64,000 nt of DNA from Lepeophtheirus salmonis (Eukaryota > Arthropoda > Copepoda > Siphonostomatoida > Caligidae), in NCBI RefSeq assembly GCF_016086655.4, contig NC_052138.2:3348001-3412000 (forward strand). The letters are read 5' to 3'. Below the pieces are notes generated by a model. It was not told the DNA's origin and did not search any database. It saw only the letters and a program-made list of their open reading frames with translations. Below are positions 1-10,310 of the stretch, one piece after another. The position numbers and the translations under genes are program-made. Within the stretch, counting starts at the first letter, position 1. Each line of letters starts with the position of its first letter.

Positions 1-296
1 GGACGGTGCCAGCTGCCATACTAGCAACTTTACCCAAGAGTTCCTTCAGATCGAGACTCCAGCCTTCTTCGATCGGAATTTTTTGGCCGCCTCACTCACC
101 TGATTGTTCACCACTTGACTTCGTAGTGTTTGGGCGTTTAAAGGGGATGCTGTCGGGAGTCCAACACAAGTCCAAGGACCAGCTGAAGTCTCCCTTCAAG
201 AATGCCTGAGTCAGCCTCGACCATAGCTTCATCGCCGAGTCATGCAGCAAGTTCCGGGCCAGGCTAGAGTGGGTAGTGAAGAACATGGGCGGCCAT
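1..296 (+). mobile_element. Tc1/mariner-like transposase, C-terminal fragment
   Basis: The + strand encodes the end of a DDE transposase: the WPPHSPDCSPLDF motif that carries the last catalytic acidic residue, then the helical tail typical of Tc1/mariner transposases (a KFRARLEWVV-like segment and a final GGHIE before the stop). An in-frame stop at about 207 breaks it, so it is dead. The 5' part lies outside the window. TIR-like AT-rich sequence follows. Confidence 0.8.
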
Positions 297-299
297 ATT

Positions 300-880
300 G
301 AATAGACATGTGTCTAAGACTCTCATTTTAAATAAATTGATTCGTCGACCACTTTAAAAATTACAGAATTATTTAATTATTTTTAAAAATTTCAGAGTGT
401 TCAGTTTTAGACGCACACACATGTATTATGATGATGAATAAAAAACTATTATCAATTCTGAAAAATAAACTCAACATTATCACTTTATATAGAGTAGGGT
501 GACCGGGGAAAAAGTTTGAAACACGTTTTACTGGATTACTTGGACATACTTCAAATTAGACAGACCAAAGTCTTACAGAACAGACATAAATCTATTTAAT
601 TATAGTCAAACGAGCTAAAATACATTTATGATAAGTACTTTTGTTTAATCTTGATTTGAATGTCAATTTCCTGTTCCCCCTAGAATCAATTACTCGTATT
701 GACTTTAAGCTCTCGTCGGCACCTGATATCGTTGTCTTATAGATTTTTTTTTTTTAAATATTTGAATAGCAGAGATTAAATAAAAAAAATAGGGGGTATG
801 CATTTCTTCTGGATCATTTTTATAATTATTTTCCAGAAGAATTTGCTCAACAAAAATAGAACTGGATACAACCATTTTAG
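300..880. other. AT-rich stretch without recognised features
   Basis: No long reading frame, RNA gene or clear repeat was seen. The first part may be the 3' flank and terminal inverted repeat of the transposon fragment to its left. Confidence 0.4.
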
Positions 881-882
881 CC

Positions 883-1700
883 AGAGTTGGCAAGTTAATG
901 CAACTTAACTTAACTTAGATAAGCTAAATCAATTAACTTTTAATTAACTAGTTAATTATTTAATCAAGTTATTCTAACTTCAACTTAACTAGTTAATTTT
1001 TGATTTATGAAAATTAACTTTTAACTTAACTTGTTAATTTTTTAAACTGCATTATCTTAATTTTAACTCAACTTGATTAAGTTAATTAGTTAAAGTTAAA
1101 TTTATTTCATTATTCTAAGTTGAAATACTAAAAACTGTCTTAAAGTAACCATTAGTTCTCCAATAATTTAGTTAAACACTGTTTCCACACTATTTGTTTA
1201 GTAAACTTTTCAACTGGGTAATTCCACATCAAATTCATGTAAAAAGGATATTTTCTCAGTGTCGTAGAAAATGTCTTTTTTGTAATATCTCCGATATTTT
1301 CATAATTTTACATATAGTTTAAAAATGGATAGAAACTCAAAAATCTAAAATTTTAGCTGCCTTTGACTTCCATTTTAGTAGTAACTTGAGTTTTTATTTT
1401 TTTCTTGATCGTTCAATTGGAAGTGGAGAAAACTTCAGGCAGAGAGGCCGACAGAATAATTTCTCTTATAAAGCATTGATGAATCTCTCAATGGATTAAA
1501 TGAAATAGTTATTTTTTAATATTGAAATTAATTCTAAATTAATTTATCTGAAATTACTCTCAAGTTAAAGGACTTAAACTTAACTAGGTAAAAAAATTCG
1601 AAATTAACTTTAATTCAACTTCTTATGAAAAAGTAAAATAATAATTAACTTTAACTTAACTAATTAAAAAGATAAGTTAACTGCCCATCACTGCTTCTAG
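883..1700. mobile_element. Non-autonomous element with TTAACTTAAC-rich subterminal repeats
   Basis: Both flanks are packed with the short motif TTAACTT/AAGTTAA in both orientations (about 890-1100 and 1555-1685), while the middle lacks it. The left edge reads GTTGGCAAGTTAA and the right edge, reverse-complemented, reads GATGGGCAGTTAA, so the ends are imperfect inverted repeats. No coding capacity is visible. This layout fits a MITE-like hAT derivative with subterminal binding-site arrays; the class is inferred. Confidence 0.5.
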
Positions 1701-2540
1701 CTAATCATCTGTCATCTGACATGAAAGATGCCCTTATCGAACTTTCATGTGTCCAAACACTAACTTATATTATTTACCTCCCAGTTGAGCTTAATAGGAC
1801 TGATACATGGCCTTTAAGTAATCTACTTGAATAAAAGTGCACTCCAAATTTTAAATCTATCTCTCAATGAGTGATATAGGTGTGGCATATTGTCTAGTTT
1901 AAGGGTCGAACTCAAAAAATTGTTGCTAGCTTTCATCATTTGGGGAGGGGCTCAGCCCCAAAAATTATCAACACCGTTATACCATTACTAATTTAAATAA
2001 GTTCATTTTATGTATATACTAGAAGAGGGTGCCCACGTTGCAGGGGTGAATAGAAGAGAATAGAAACAAAGAATGAAGTTGGAAGAAAAGAAACAGAGAG
2101 AGGGATGTGGGAAGATACCGAAGGTGAAGTGACAGAGAGATGAGGTTTTATTTCGGTCGAAAACAGACACTTAGTGTCCTCAAAGACCCGAAAAAATATC
2201 ATAGGAACATACTTAGTTATTTTATACGTTTATTTACTAAATTTCAGACTCACCACCTATTCCACCATTTTGATTTTTATGTGTGGTAATATCAAAAACA
2301 GACTAATAAAGAAAGAAAATTTTAAGGAGGGGGGGGTTTAAGCCACTACTCTACACAAAAATATACTAATTGCCTGCAAAATTGTATTTTGATTATAAAT
2401 ATTAGTTTATCTTTAATTTGATATCATTCAATGATGAGAAATCCAATATAAAGGTCAAACTCCAAAAACTTAATGACTTAAGTAATAAGCAAAGTTTCAA
2501 ACATATACTATGCACTTCTCCTCTAATTATAATTCATACC
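1701..2540. other. Intergenic, no supported gene
   Basis: Mixed AT-rich sequence with a purine-rich tract around 2040-2120 and a G-run near 2330. The open frames are short and lack recognisable motifs. Confidence 0.4.
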
Positions 2541-2960
2541 CAATGATGTAAATGGTGTGTTTTTTAGCTGGCTCATTAATTTGTAATTGGTAGTATAAAA
2601 AGGTATTTTCTTTTCCTGAGCCGTTGTCATTATTATTTAATTCCTGAGTGGTGAACATCCTTTCCTAAATAGATTCAGTTATATTCAAAGGCTGATTGAA
2701 TATTCGTGTGTGAGCGTAACCTGGAGGATTTGTTGCAGAGATATAATTCTAAGTCCTTGTTGGACTCAGAGTAGAATTGGGGATTAAAATCGGAGTAATC
2801 CTATTAAATGTCCTCGTTTATATCATTTTCTCCTTCCTCTCCTGTCACAGCTGATTATAGTTCATCTAAGGAAACGTCATGAGCATTATTCTTCTCTCCT
2901 TCAAAACATTCTTCAAATTGTCAGGGTTAACAAGTTGATTTTCGGCTGTTTTTATTTTAT
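2540..2960 (+). repeat. Dispersed repeat family A, copy 1
   Basis: This segment shares ordered blocks with several other places in the window: a TTTTAGCTGGC start, a block reading GGATTTGTTGCAGAG, a block GTTGGACTCAGAGTAGAATT, and a block ending CTTCAAATTGTCAGGG. The same blocks recur in the same order at 4261-4640, partly at 13395-13650 and 35940-36210, and reverse-complemented at 37640-38040 and 40480-40940. No protein is encoded and the class is unknown. Confidence 0.8.
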
Positions 2961-3349
2961 GTTTTTTTTCTTAACATGCCTATTCTACACTCGGTTTTCA
3001 TTATTACTCATATCCATTATCAGTATTCGTTAAGATTTGAATAAAAGATAATTAAATAACTCTCGCTGGCGTTTTTATTTATTTAGCATTTAGGGGAACA
3101 CTGGTTTGTTTGTTTTGGTTAGTGAGCACATATTATTTCTTAAATTCTTATTATTTCAATCTTGAGGACAAAATACGTCATGTAAATTGATATAAGTATG
3201 GAGTAGTTACGTGTGAGTGTTCTCATAAAAAACGGAGAGTTATCTTCTACAAAATGTATCTTTCACCTAATTACTTTGGACAATACCGGTCACTATCGCC
3301 AGTTTAAATATAAATATAATTATGACATTTGTCCAGCAATAAAACTATT

Positions 3350-3490
3350 TAAAATTTAGGAGGTTCTCATTTTTAAAGCATTAATTTAATTTCCCCCCAT
3401 TAAGTCATTTTAACAGGCAAGAATCTTAATTCAGTAATACCATATGTCTCGCTACCGCCTTCTCCTTCCGCTTTCTTTACTTGCAAAAAT
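3350..3490 (-). repeat. Dispersed repeat family A, inverted fragment
   Basis: Read on the - strand this matches the later part of family A, around GAGAAGGCGGTAGCGAGACATATG and the TGAATTAAGA block that follows it in other copies (compare 3920-3970 and 4745-4790). Confidence 0.55.
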
Positions 3491-3879
3491 GTCAACTTAA
3501 ATAATAAGGCGCTTAGACTAGGACACTTTATCAGGACATGTTTTTTGTACTATTTAAAAAAAATCCTATAAACGATATATTATATATAAAATATTTGAGA
3601 TAAACTATAACACTTAGTTCTTCATTTATTGTTCAGAGTTAAAGTTATACATTGATTATCTTCTCTTTGAAGTTTTAGTTATTTACCTTAAGAAAACATC
3701 ATTGAATACACATAAATAACTCGTATGCTCTGACATATACAACAAGCAATTGTAAGTTTCATTTTTATTGTTTTTATACATTTTCGTTGTATTGGCTTAC
3801 ACTAGTCTTAGTAAAGGAATTGGATTGGTCCTAGATCGGATTTTCTAATAAGTCTCCCTCCTTTCAGTCTTTTTTTGGG

Positions 3880-4250
3880 TATACTGTATATGTAGAGATG
3901 GCTTGTTTTTTTGTACGAGTGCGAGGAGAAGGCGAGAGCGAGACATATGCTACATATGAGTTACGCCCAATGTAAATATCAGCTACTAATTTTATGATTT
4001 TGTAGAGAGACAACGAATTACTACTATAAAGAGGAGGACCCTTGTTATTTACAATAGCATTTAGATTCATATATATTTATTTAATTATGCATCGGTTTAC
4101 ACCAAATATAGGCGAGAATGCTTACTTCAGAGAGAGAGAGGGGTAAACACCACGATGACCAATTAAATAATGAACATATAAGAGAAAAGAGTATAAGCAA
4201 CAACCGTTTTTCCTTTTCTAAATACTATAATTACTTTTTCTTTACACACA
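3880..4250 (+). repeat. Dispersed repeat family A, 3' part
   Basis: Contains the second half of family A: the GGAGAAGGCGAGAG block, a block with ACTATAAAGAGGAG, the TTTACACCAAATATAGGCG block and a final CAATTAAATAATGAAC block. The same order appears at 25870-26170 and 36240-36560 and, inverted, at 39290-39580. Confidence 0.7.
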
Positions 4251-4260
4251 TCCCCTCTTT

Positions 4261-4870
4261 ATGTATAGGTAGGGATGTAAATCCTGTGAATTTTTAGCTG
4301 GCCCATTTTTTGGAATTGGTAATCTACATTTTCTTTTCCTTGGTAGTTGTCATTATAATTTAATTCCTGTGTAGGGAACTTGCTTTCCTAAATAGATTCA
4401 ATTATAATCAAAATCTGATTGAACATCCTTTTGTGCTCATAAAAGACAGAGAGTAACCTTAAGGATTTGTTGCAGAGTTATAATAGTAATTCCTTGTTGG
4501 ACTCAGTGTAAAATTGGGGATCGACACCAGAGTAATTCTTGACAATTCCTTATTTCTTTCCTTCTCCCCGTCCCCTCTTGCAGCTGATTTTAGTTGACCT
4601 CCTAGCAAAAAAAATCTTCAAATTGTCAGGGGGGACTTGGAGTCGATTCTTCGACTGAGGTATGAGGCCCAGATATAAGAAAAAGTCGTAGTGCTTACAT
4701 AATGAGTAGAGTTCAGTATTTTGTAATTTAAAAAAAGAGCTGGAGGAGAAGGCGAGAGGAAGAAATATGGTACACCTGAATTAAGACCCTTTTTAATATC
4801 AACAGTCTCCTATATGATTTTGGAGGGAGAAAATGAATTACTGTTATAAAGAGAAGAAAATCAATCAACA
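4261..4870 (+). repeat. Dispersed repeat family A, longer copy
   Basis: One of the fuller copies: it runs from the TTTTTAGCTGGC start through the GGATTTGTTGCAGAG and TTGTTGGACTCAG blocks into the GGAGAAGGCGAGAGG and TATAAAGAGAAG blocks. It helps define a consensus of roughly 0.8-1 kb made of a 5' and a 3' half. Confidence 0.75.
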
Positions 4871-4899
4871 GCTTCAAGAGTCAATCAAAGGTACTAATG

Positions 4900-5110
4900 C
4901 AAACTTCGGAATAGAATTTCGTCGATCACGTCCAAGTTTCACTTTTTCGATTTGTACGTAAGCTAAAGAGCTCAAGTTTTTTTTTGTTTTGTAACTAATT
5001 CTTTATGCTTTAATAAATAGGAATATTAATTAATTTCAATAGCTCAACCTTCATTAATTATTGAATTAGTATGTGCGCAGATTTCAATGGACCACCCGAT
5101 AATTACATAT
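4900..5110 (+). repeat. Dispersed repeat family B, copy 1
   Basis: About 190 bp resembling 58195-58375: both carry TTTATGCTTTAATA, an AATTAATTTCAAT block, TATTGAATTAGTA and ATTTCAATGGACCACC in that order. It directly follows family A copy 4261-4870. Unclassified. Confidence 0.6.
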
Positions 5111-5532
5111 TCGTAATGAGCATATCAATTATTAACAGGGATGATTCTGGGATTTAAAAGATTTTTCAAAAAGTAAAATTTCGTTGACTCGTGTAATGAA
5201 TTAAATTTAATGTCTATCAACAAATTTCCTGATGAATCATTTGAAAGGCCCTTAAATATAATTTAAAATACCAAAAATCCATCGTCACAATGAAAGAATG
5301 AGAAATGTATTAATATAATTTGAAACGCCATTTGGGGTCAAATTAAGTATCAGTTAACCAGGGTTGCAGAGTGGGCTTATAAAATGCCTGACTCCTTTAA
5401 TTTTGAATGTTAACAACTCCGACTCCAACAAACAATTTAAGAATATATTTTAAAGCCTCTACTCATGAGGGATTTGAGTCTAGAGACTATAAATACAGGT
5501 TTAATTTATAGTGATAGATAGTTATTACTTAT

Positions 5533-6385
5533 ATGCACGGTTGTGCCCTTATCGGTTTAGCGGTTCAAGCAGTTCCAGTTCTTGAACTAAAAGAATCGGA
5601 ACCAACAAAGCCGAACAGAGTCTGGAACGGAGACCGCCATATCTTGCTGATCGTTCTCGGTTCTCGTGCTTTTGTTTCTATACAGAATATGTATATAGAA
5701 AATACAATATATATTATAAAAAAATAGATACGCTTTAATCAATAGTCCCTTTTCTGAGTTTGGGTGTGCAATTACAGCGTTTTCCAATGATTTTTTTACG
5801 TTGCCAGGGTGGTAGAGTTGTATCTGAGTTCCAAAAAGCTAAGGGCTTCTTATGGATCGGGAAAAGTGGTTTTAGGCACCAGATGGTGTAAATAAAAGAG
5901 GTAAGGGGTGGTGTAGATTTTGAATCCAGGTCCACTACCAAGCTTATAGAGCCCTATAATATGATAACTATAATACTTCTTAAGCCAGGGCTTCTCAAAC
6001 TTTACTATGCAAACTCCCCTTACACTATTACATTTTTAGCTGAGGTCCTCTATATACGAAACATGTGTACTATATATGTGTATACTGAAAGCAACCATCA
6101 ATTCTTCATCTTCCTACATACCTCTCCCCCCTCTCTCAGCCTCTTAAGCAACCCTTGTTTTTGGGGGCCTGCTGGAACTTGGGGCACAACCAACTCTGCG
6201 TATAAGGTCCTGTTTGTATCTAATATCATTTCCTATGCCCGAATTTTCTAGCGACGAACCTTGTTTGCTACCAAATTTAGCCTGTATAAAAAGGAACCGA
6301 GGCCAAAGACCGGAACCGAGACCAACCCCGTTGAAATGAAAGAACTGAGACCTAAAGAACCTCTGAACCGTCTGCAACATTGGTT
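5533..6385 (+). mobile_element. Non-autonomous DNA transposon (family D), + copy
   Basis: About 850 bp repeated in reverse at 16630-17445. Shared stretches include TTTTCCAATGATTTTTTTAC, CACCAGATGGTGTAAATAAA, GGACCTGGATTCA-like, and ACACTATTACATTTTTAGCT. The ends are rich in GGTTC/GAACC repeats and form a large imperfect inverted repeat (GTTGTGCCCTTATCGG at the left; ACCAATGTTGCAGACGG on the reverse of the right). A CCAGGGCTTCTCAAAC motif at 5985, like a hAT end, lies inside both copies. Several small frames here are by-products of the repeat. Confidence 0.7.
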
Positions 6386-6940
6386 ATAAGTAGTAAATAA
6401 TTTTGCCAGTTATACAAAAAATATTTGGAATATATAAGATATTTAAGAAAATGAACAACAAATGAAATTGGTCAAAAGTTATCTTTTGCAAATACATTCA
6501 TAATTTTTTGAACATGATTTATGTACTCGTAACCGAGGAAGGAAAATGCACACAACATGTCACTGCAACGTTGCACTTTACACTGATGACATTGACTATT
6601 CACAAGACTAAGTGTTGAACTATCATGGCTAGTGGCTATGCTCTAGACAACATAATAATACATATTTTGGAGATGTTTGGGAATAGTGAATTATATAGAC
6701 TATAGAGCACATTTGAAATTTGTGAAGTAAACTTAACTAATGAATTAACTTTCTAGTTTCATAAATTAATAGAACTTAATAGCTATAATTTATAAACACT
6801 TAGAAACTACTTTACGAACACTGAATGTAAGTCTACGATTATAAATCAGTGTTATTCATTGCCTTCTTTTGTTTATGATTTTTGTTCGTGTGTCTTTGTG
6901 TTTAATGGTGCATACATGTGTTTACTACATTTATAATTGC
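6386..6940. other. Upstream region of the transporter gene
   Basis: AT-rich with no coding signal. It ends at a splice acceptor (TAATTGCAG, 6934-6942) just before the first coding ATG of the transporter, so a 5' non-coding exon probably lies somewhere in this stretch or further upstream. Confidence 0.4.
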
Positions 6941-6956
6941 AGGTTATTGCTTCAAA

Positions 6957-9900
6957 ATGAAATGTCCTTTTAGTTGCATTGAATTAAATAAAGAATGGAA
7001 GAAAAAAACAATTTATGGAATACCCATTTTTGGGCTCATTTCTCTGTTCGGAGGAATTTTAGTAATGCTTGTATTAGGATCATATTACAGCTTTGGGAAC
7101 ATCATGACGTATATGACGTCCTACATGAGGCAAAATGGATCACCTAATATAACTTACTCAGACTTTATTGTAGTCCAGTCTACCTATGGAATGACCCAAG
7201 GTAGCACAATGCCCGTTATAGGGTATATAACTCTTAACATTGGTGAAAATGTATCAATTCTCATCGGCTCCATAGTGTTCAGGTATTATAAAATATATAT
7301 TTTTTCAACTTTTACCATGATCAATAATCATGTCCCGATTCTATATTCGTAGTCTGGGTTGTACACTTACTTATATTACTATCCAAAAAGAACTGTGGAT
7401 GGTTGCTGCCACCTATGGATTTATTTCCTCCATAGGACAGAACCTTGCACTTATTCCCGCAATCACAACGGCCATCAAATGGTTCCCTAAAAATAAGGGA
7501 CTTATTTCCGGAGTAATTGTGAGTGGATATGGAGGAGGATCCTTTATCTTCAATCAGATACAAACCAATTACATTAATCCGGAGAACTTTTTGGTATGAA
7601 AAAAAAAGTCAATCACTTAAATAGGAACTAGACTTGGGCTGATGTAAAAATATTTTCCGATTCGATATAATTAAAAACATATTTTTTGATCCAATATTCA
7701 GATTTGATCTTTTACAAAGGATTAAATCTACCCTTATCCATGAATGATTTTGTTATTATTGGTTTGTCTCGTTTGACAACAAATTCATATCCTACGGATT
7801 AGTCTTGTGTCGGTCCTTATTTTAACCAGCTATTTTTATTCAATTTATGAGACGTTAACAAAAGGTAATACTCATGATTTAAATCCAAAATTGCATGTAC
7901 ATATATATGGTATTTTGGTTACGGCATTTTGAGCCAAACGGGCTAGATACAGCCGACCATGAACTATCCCAACTGGTTTTTTTTTCTAGTGGACTAGCGT
8001 ATCTGTCGAGCCCTGTTCATAACAGTTACATTCATTAATTCATCTATCTGTGAATAATTACAATTGTATAGCTACACTTTTAATAAAATATGACATTAAA
8101 ACAGTAGACTTAGTTAATGTCCACTATTCATCATTCTATCTAAAAAAACTCAATAACAATTTATTTTTAATTCCGTCTTTTTTTATGATTGTATAATATA
8201 TTACAGTATTTCTCAAATGGGGGTAAGCGTACTCCTTGGGTTACTTGGAGAAACTCCAGGGGGTACTTGAGATTTTGAAAGAATATTTTACAAGTGGTAG
8301 ATAGTTCAGGGGTGTCCGCAGGAGGTGAGCCGGAGGGGCTGTAGCCCACCAAATTAATGAATTTTTGTTTTTTAATAGAAAATTTAATATTATTTGTTTT
8401 TTTTTTTTTCCAAAAAAGTTTAATACTTGAAATTTAATTTAATTTTTTGTGAATAGCTATGGATTTTTAAAATTTCATATTTGAAATTTTTTCCCAAAAA
8501 AATCATTTTTTGAGAACAGCCGTGGATTTTGAATTTTTTTTCCAAAAAAATAAATTTTTTTGTGAATAGCTAAGAATATTTGGAATTTTTTATCAAAAAA
8601 TTTAATTTTTGAAATTTTATACAAAAAAATTCAATTTTTGGATTTCTTACAAAAAAATTGTAAAAACCAAGGCCCCCTTCAAATATAATCCTGTGGACGT
8701 CATTGAATCTAAATGCTTTGTGCTTGAAAGGGGTTACTTGGGTTAAATTAATATTTTACAAGTTGTACATCACTAAAAAAGTTTGAGAATCCCTGAACTA
8801 AAATATCGGAGCAAATATCGAAATTTATGAGAATTTTCTCCTATACCGATACGATGCAGATATTACATATTTTTTCCAATATATCACTTTTCCGATTTGA
8901 TCCGATATATCAGCCCACGTCTAATAGGAACAGGCGATCTTGCTAACCTTTTACCTAAATGCTGCTTTTTAGATTGAATCCTCTGGCCAAGATTATGGTT
9001 ATTTTACCAATCCCATTCTGCTGAATAGATTGCCTCAATTGATTTTACTTCTTGGAGGTATTTATTTTTTCATGAGTTTATTGGGGGCCTTACTTATTGT
9101 GCAACCTTGTGAGGAATGGTACAACGATATGGATGAAAATATAGACAGTAAAACCATTTATGAATCATGGAAAGATATTTTAAAGAGTAAAGAATTTTAT
9201 CTACTATGGATCTCACGCCTTGCACTTCCCTTCTTTTCTCTGGTTTGAAACTTAAATAATCTTATTTGGCGTTCTTATCCTTTTATTAATTCATTTGCTA
9301 CTCAGGTGATTGGAGGATTTTACAAAACCTTTGGACTCACATTTATATATGATGACCATTTTTTATCCATGGTCGGAACCGTATGCTCTATTTTTAATTG
9401 TAGTGGGAGACTTTTCTATGGATATTTAATGGATAAATTATCCTACAAAGTTGCCACGTCAATTCAAGCCATTGTACTAACAGTTTTTACATCAACTCTT
9501 TACTTCACAAGTCTGTTAGGTGAACAAACCAGTAGTCGGCCATGCCAGGAAATGTCAAAGAATGAAATATATTTATTGAACTCCACAATGACGGAGAACG
9601 GCATAGATCCTGAACTCTGTGGCTCTCTAGAAACTCCATTAGCTGCCAAAATTACGTTTGCTATCTTGATATGGATAATATTTTTTACATTCCCAGGAAC
9701 ATATGCAATGCAACCAGCTGTATGCACACAAACTTTCGGTCAAAAGTAAGATTAATTTTATCAGGGCATTGGGGATTGATTACAATTTATTTTTTTCAGG
9801 TATGGTGGAATGGCCTATTCCTTCCTTTTTACAGGAGATATCCTTAACAACCTCATAGTGGGCATGCTCAGTAAGCCTCTAATTGAAAGTACTGGATTTT

Positions 9901-10013
9901 TAGGCTTATTTCTGTGTACGTCTGCATGGGGTATTGTGGTCCTAATAGCAACGCAGTTCTATCCCAAATATCCAAGTCCATACAAGAACAATACTCAAAC
10001 TATGGATATATAG
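6957..10013 (+). CDS. Major facilitator superfamily transporter (OFA/monocarboxylate-like), five exons
   Basis: Inferred exons 6957-7282, 7353-7593, 8973-9242, 9306-9745 and 9800-10013 join in frame to 496 residues. The protein has about 12 hydrophobic segments, with a glycine-rich pair (GLISGVIVSGYGGGSF) in the first half and a GRLFYGYLMDKLS loop in the second, like the motif-A-type cytoplasmic loops of MFS carriers. The polar linker with EEWYNDMDENIDSK separates the two six-TM bundles. It most resembles the oxalate:formate antiporter/monocarboxylate branch; the substrate cannot be read from sequence. Junctions use GTATTA, GTATGA, GTTTGA and GTAAGA donors. Intron 2 (1.38 kb) carries a hAT-like MITE. 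An acceptor just before the ATG suggests an upstream non-coding exon. No frame breaks. Confidence 0.85.
8204..8795. mobile_element. hAT-like MITE inside transporter intron 2
   Basis: The left end reads CAGTATTTCTCAAATGGGG and the right end, reverse-complemented, CAGGGATTCTCAAACTTTT, the CAG...TTCTCAAA end typical of hAT derivatives. The interior is AT-rich with repeated AAAAAATT(C/T)AATTTTT(G/T)GA units and no transposase. No clean 8-bp target duplication was seen, so exact ends are uncertain. Confidence 0.6.
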
Positions 10014-10310
10014 AAAAGTAGTTTTTTTTTAATTTATTGTCACATTGAAAGTGTTAGTTATTTCTCTCTCTGTGAAAAAAAAAAAAATTAATAGTTTATA
10101 AGTGAATTTAAAGTGTAAGTGGAGTATCTGAATATAGGCATCCTTCAAGGGATCATACTTTTGATATTAAATTGGTCCAAGTGCTTTGTTAAGACCGTAG
10201 ATTCAGTATTGTTCCGTCCCGTTATTCTCAATCCCAATTATTGATGGAGAAGTTACGTAGTTAGTGACGTAAAAATACAAAAGGATATTACTCTAAATAA
10301 GGGTGAGTCA
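10014..10310. other. 3' flank of the transporter gene
   Basis: Contains an A-run around 10076-10087 and AT-rich sequence, presumably the 3' UTR and polyadenylation region. Nothing else recognised. Confidence 0.35.

Noticed and set aside
5533..6380. Overlapping frames of 60-96 codons
   Set aside because: All lie in a non-autonomous transposon that recurs in reverse at 16630-17445, and none is conserved between the copies.
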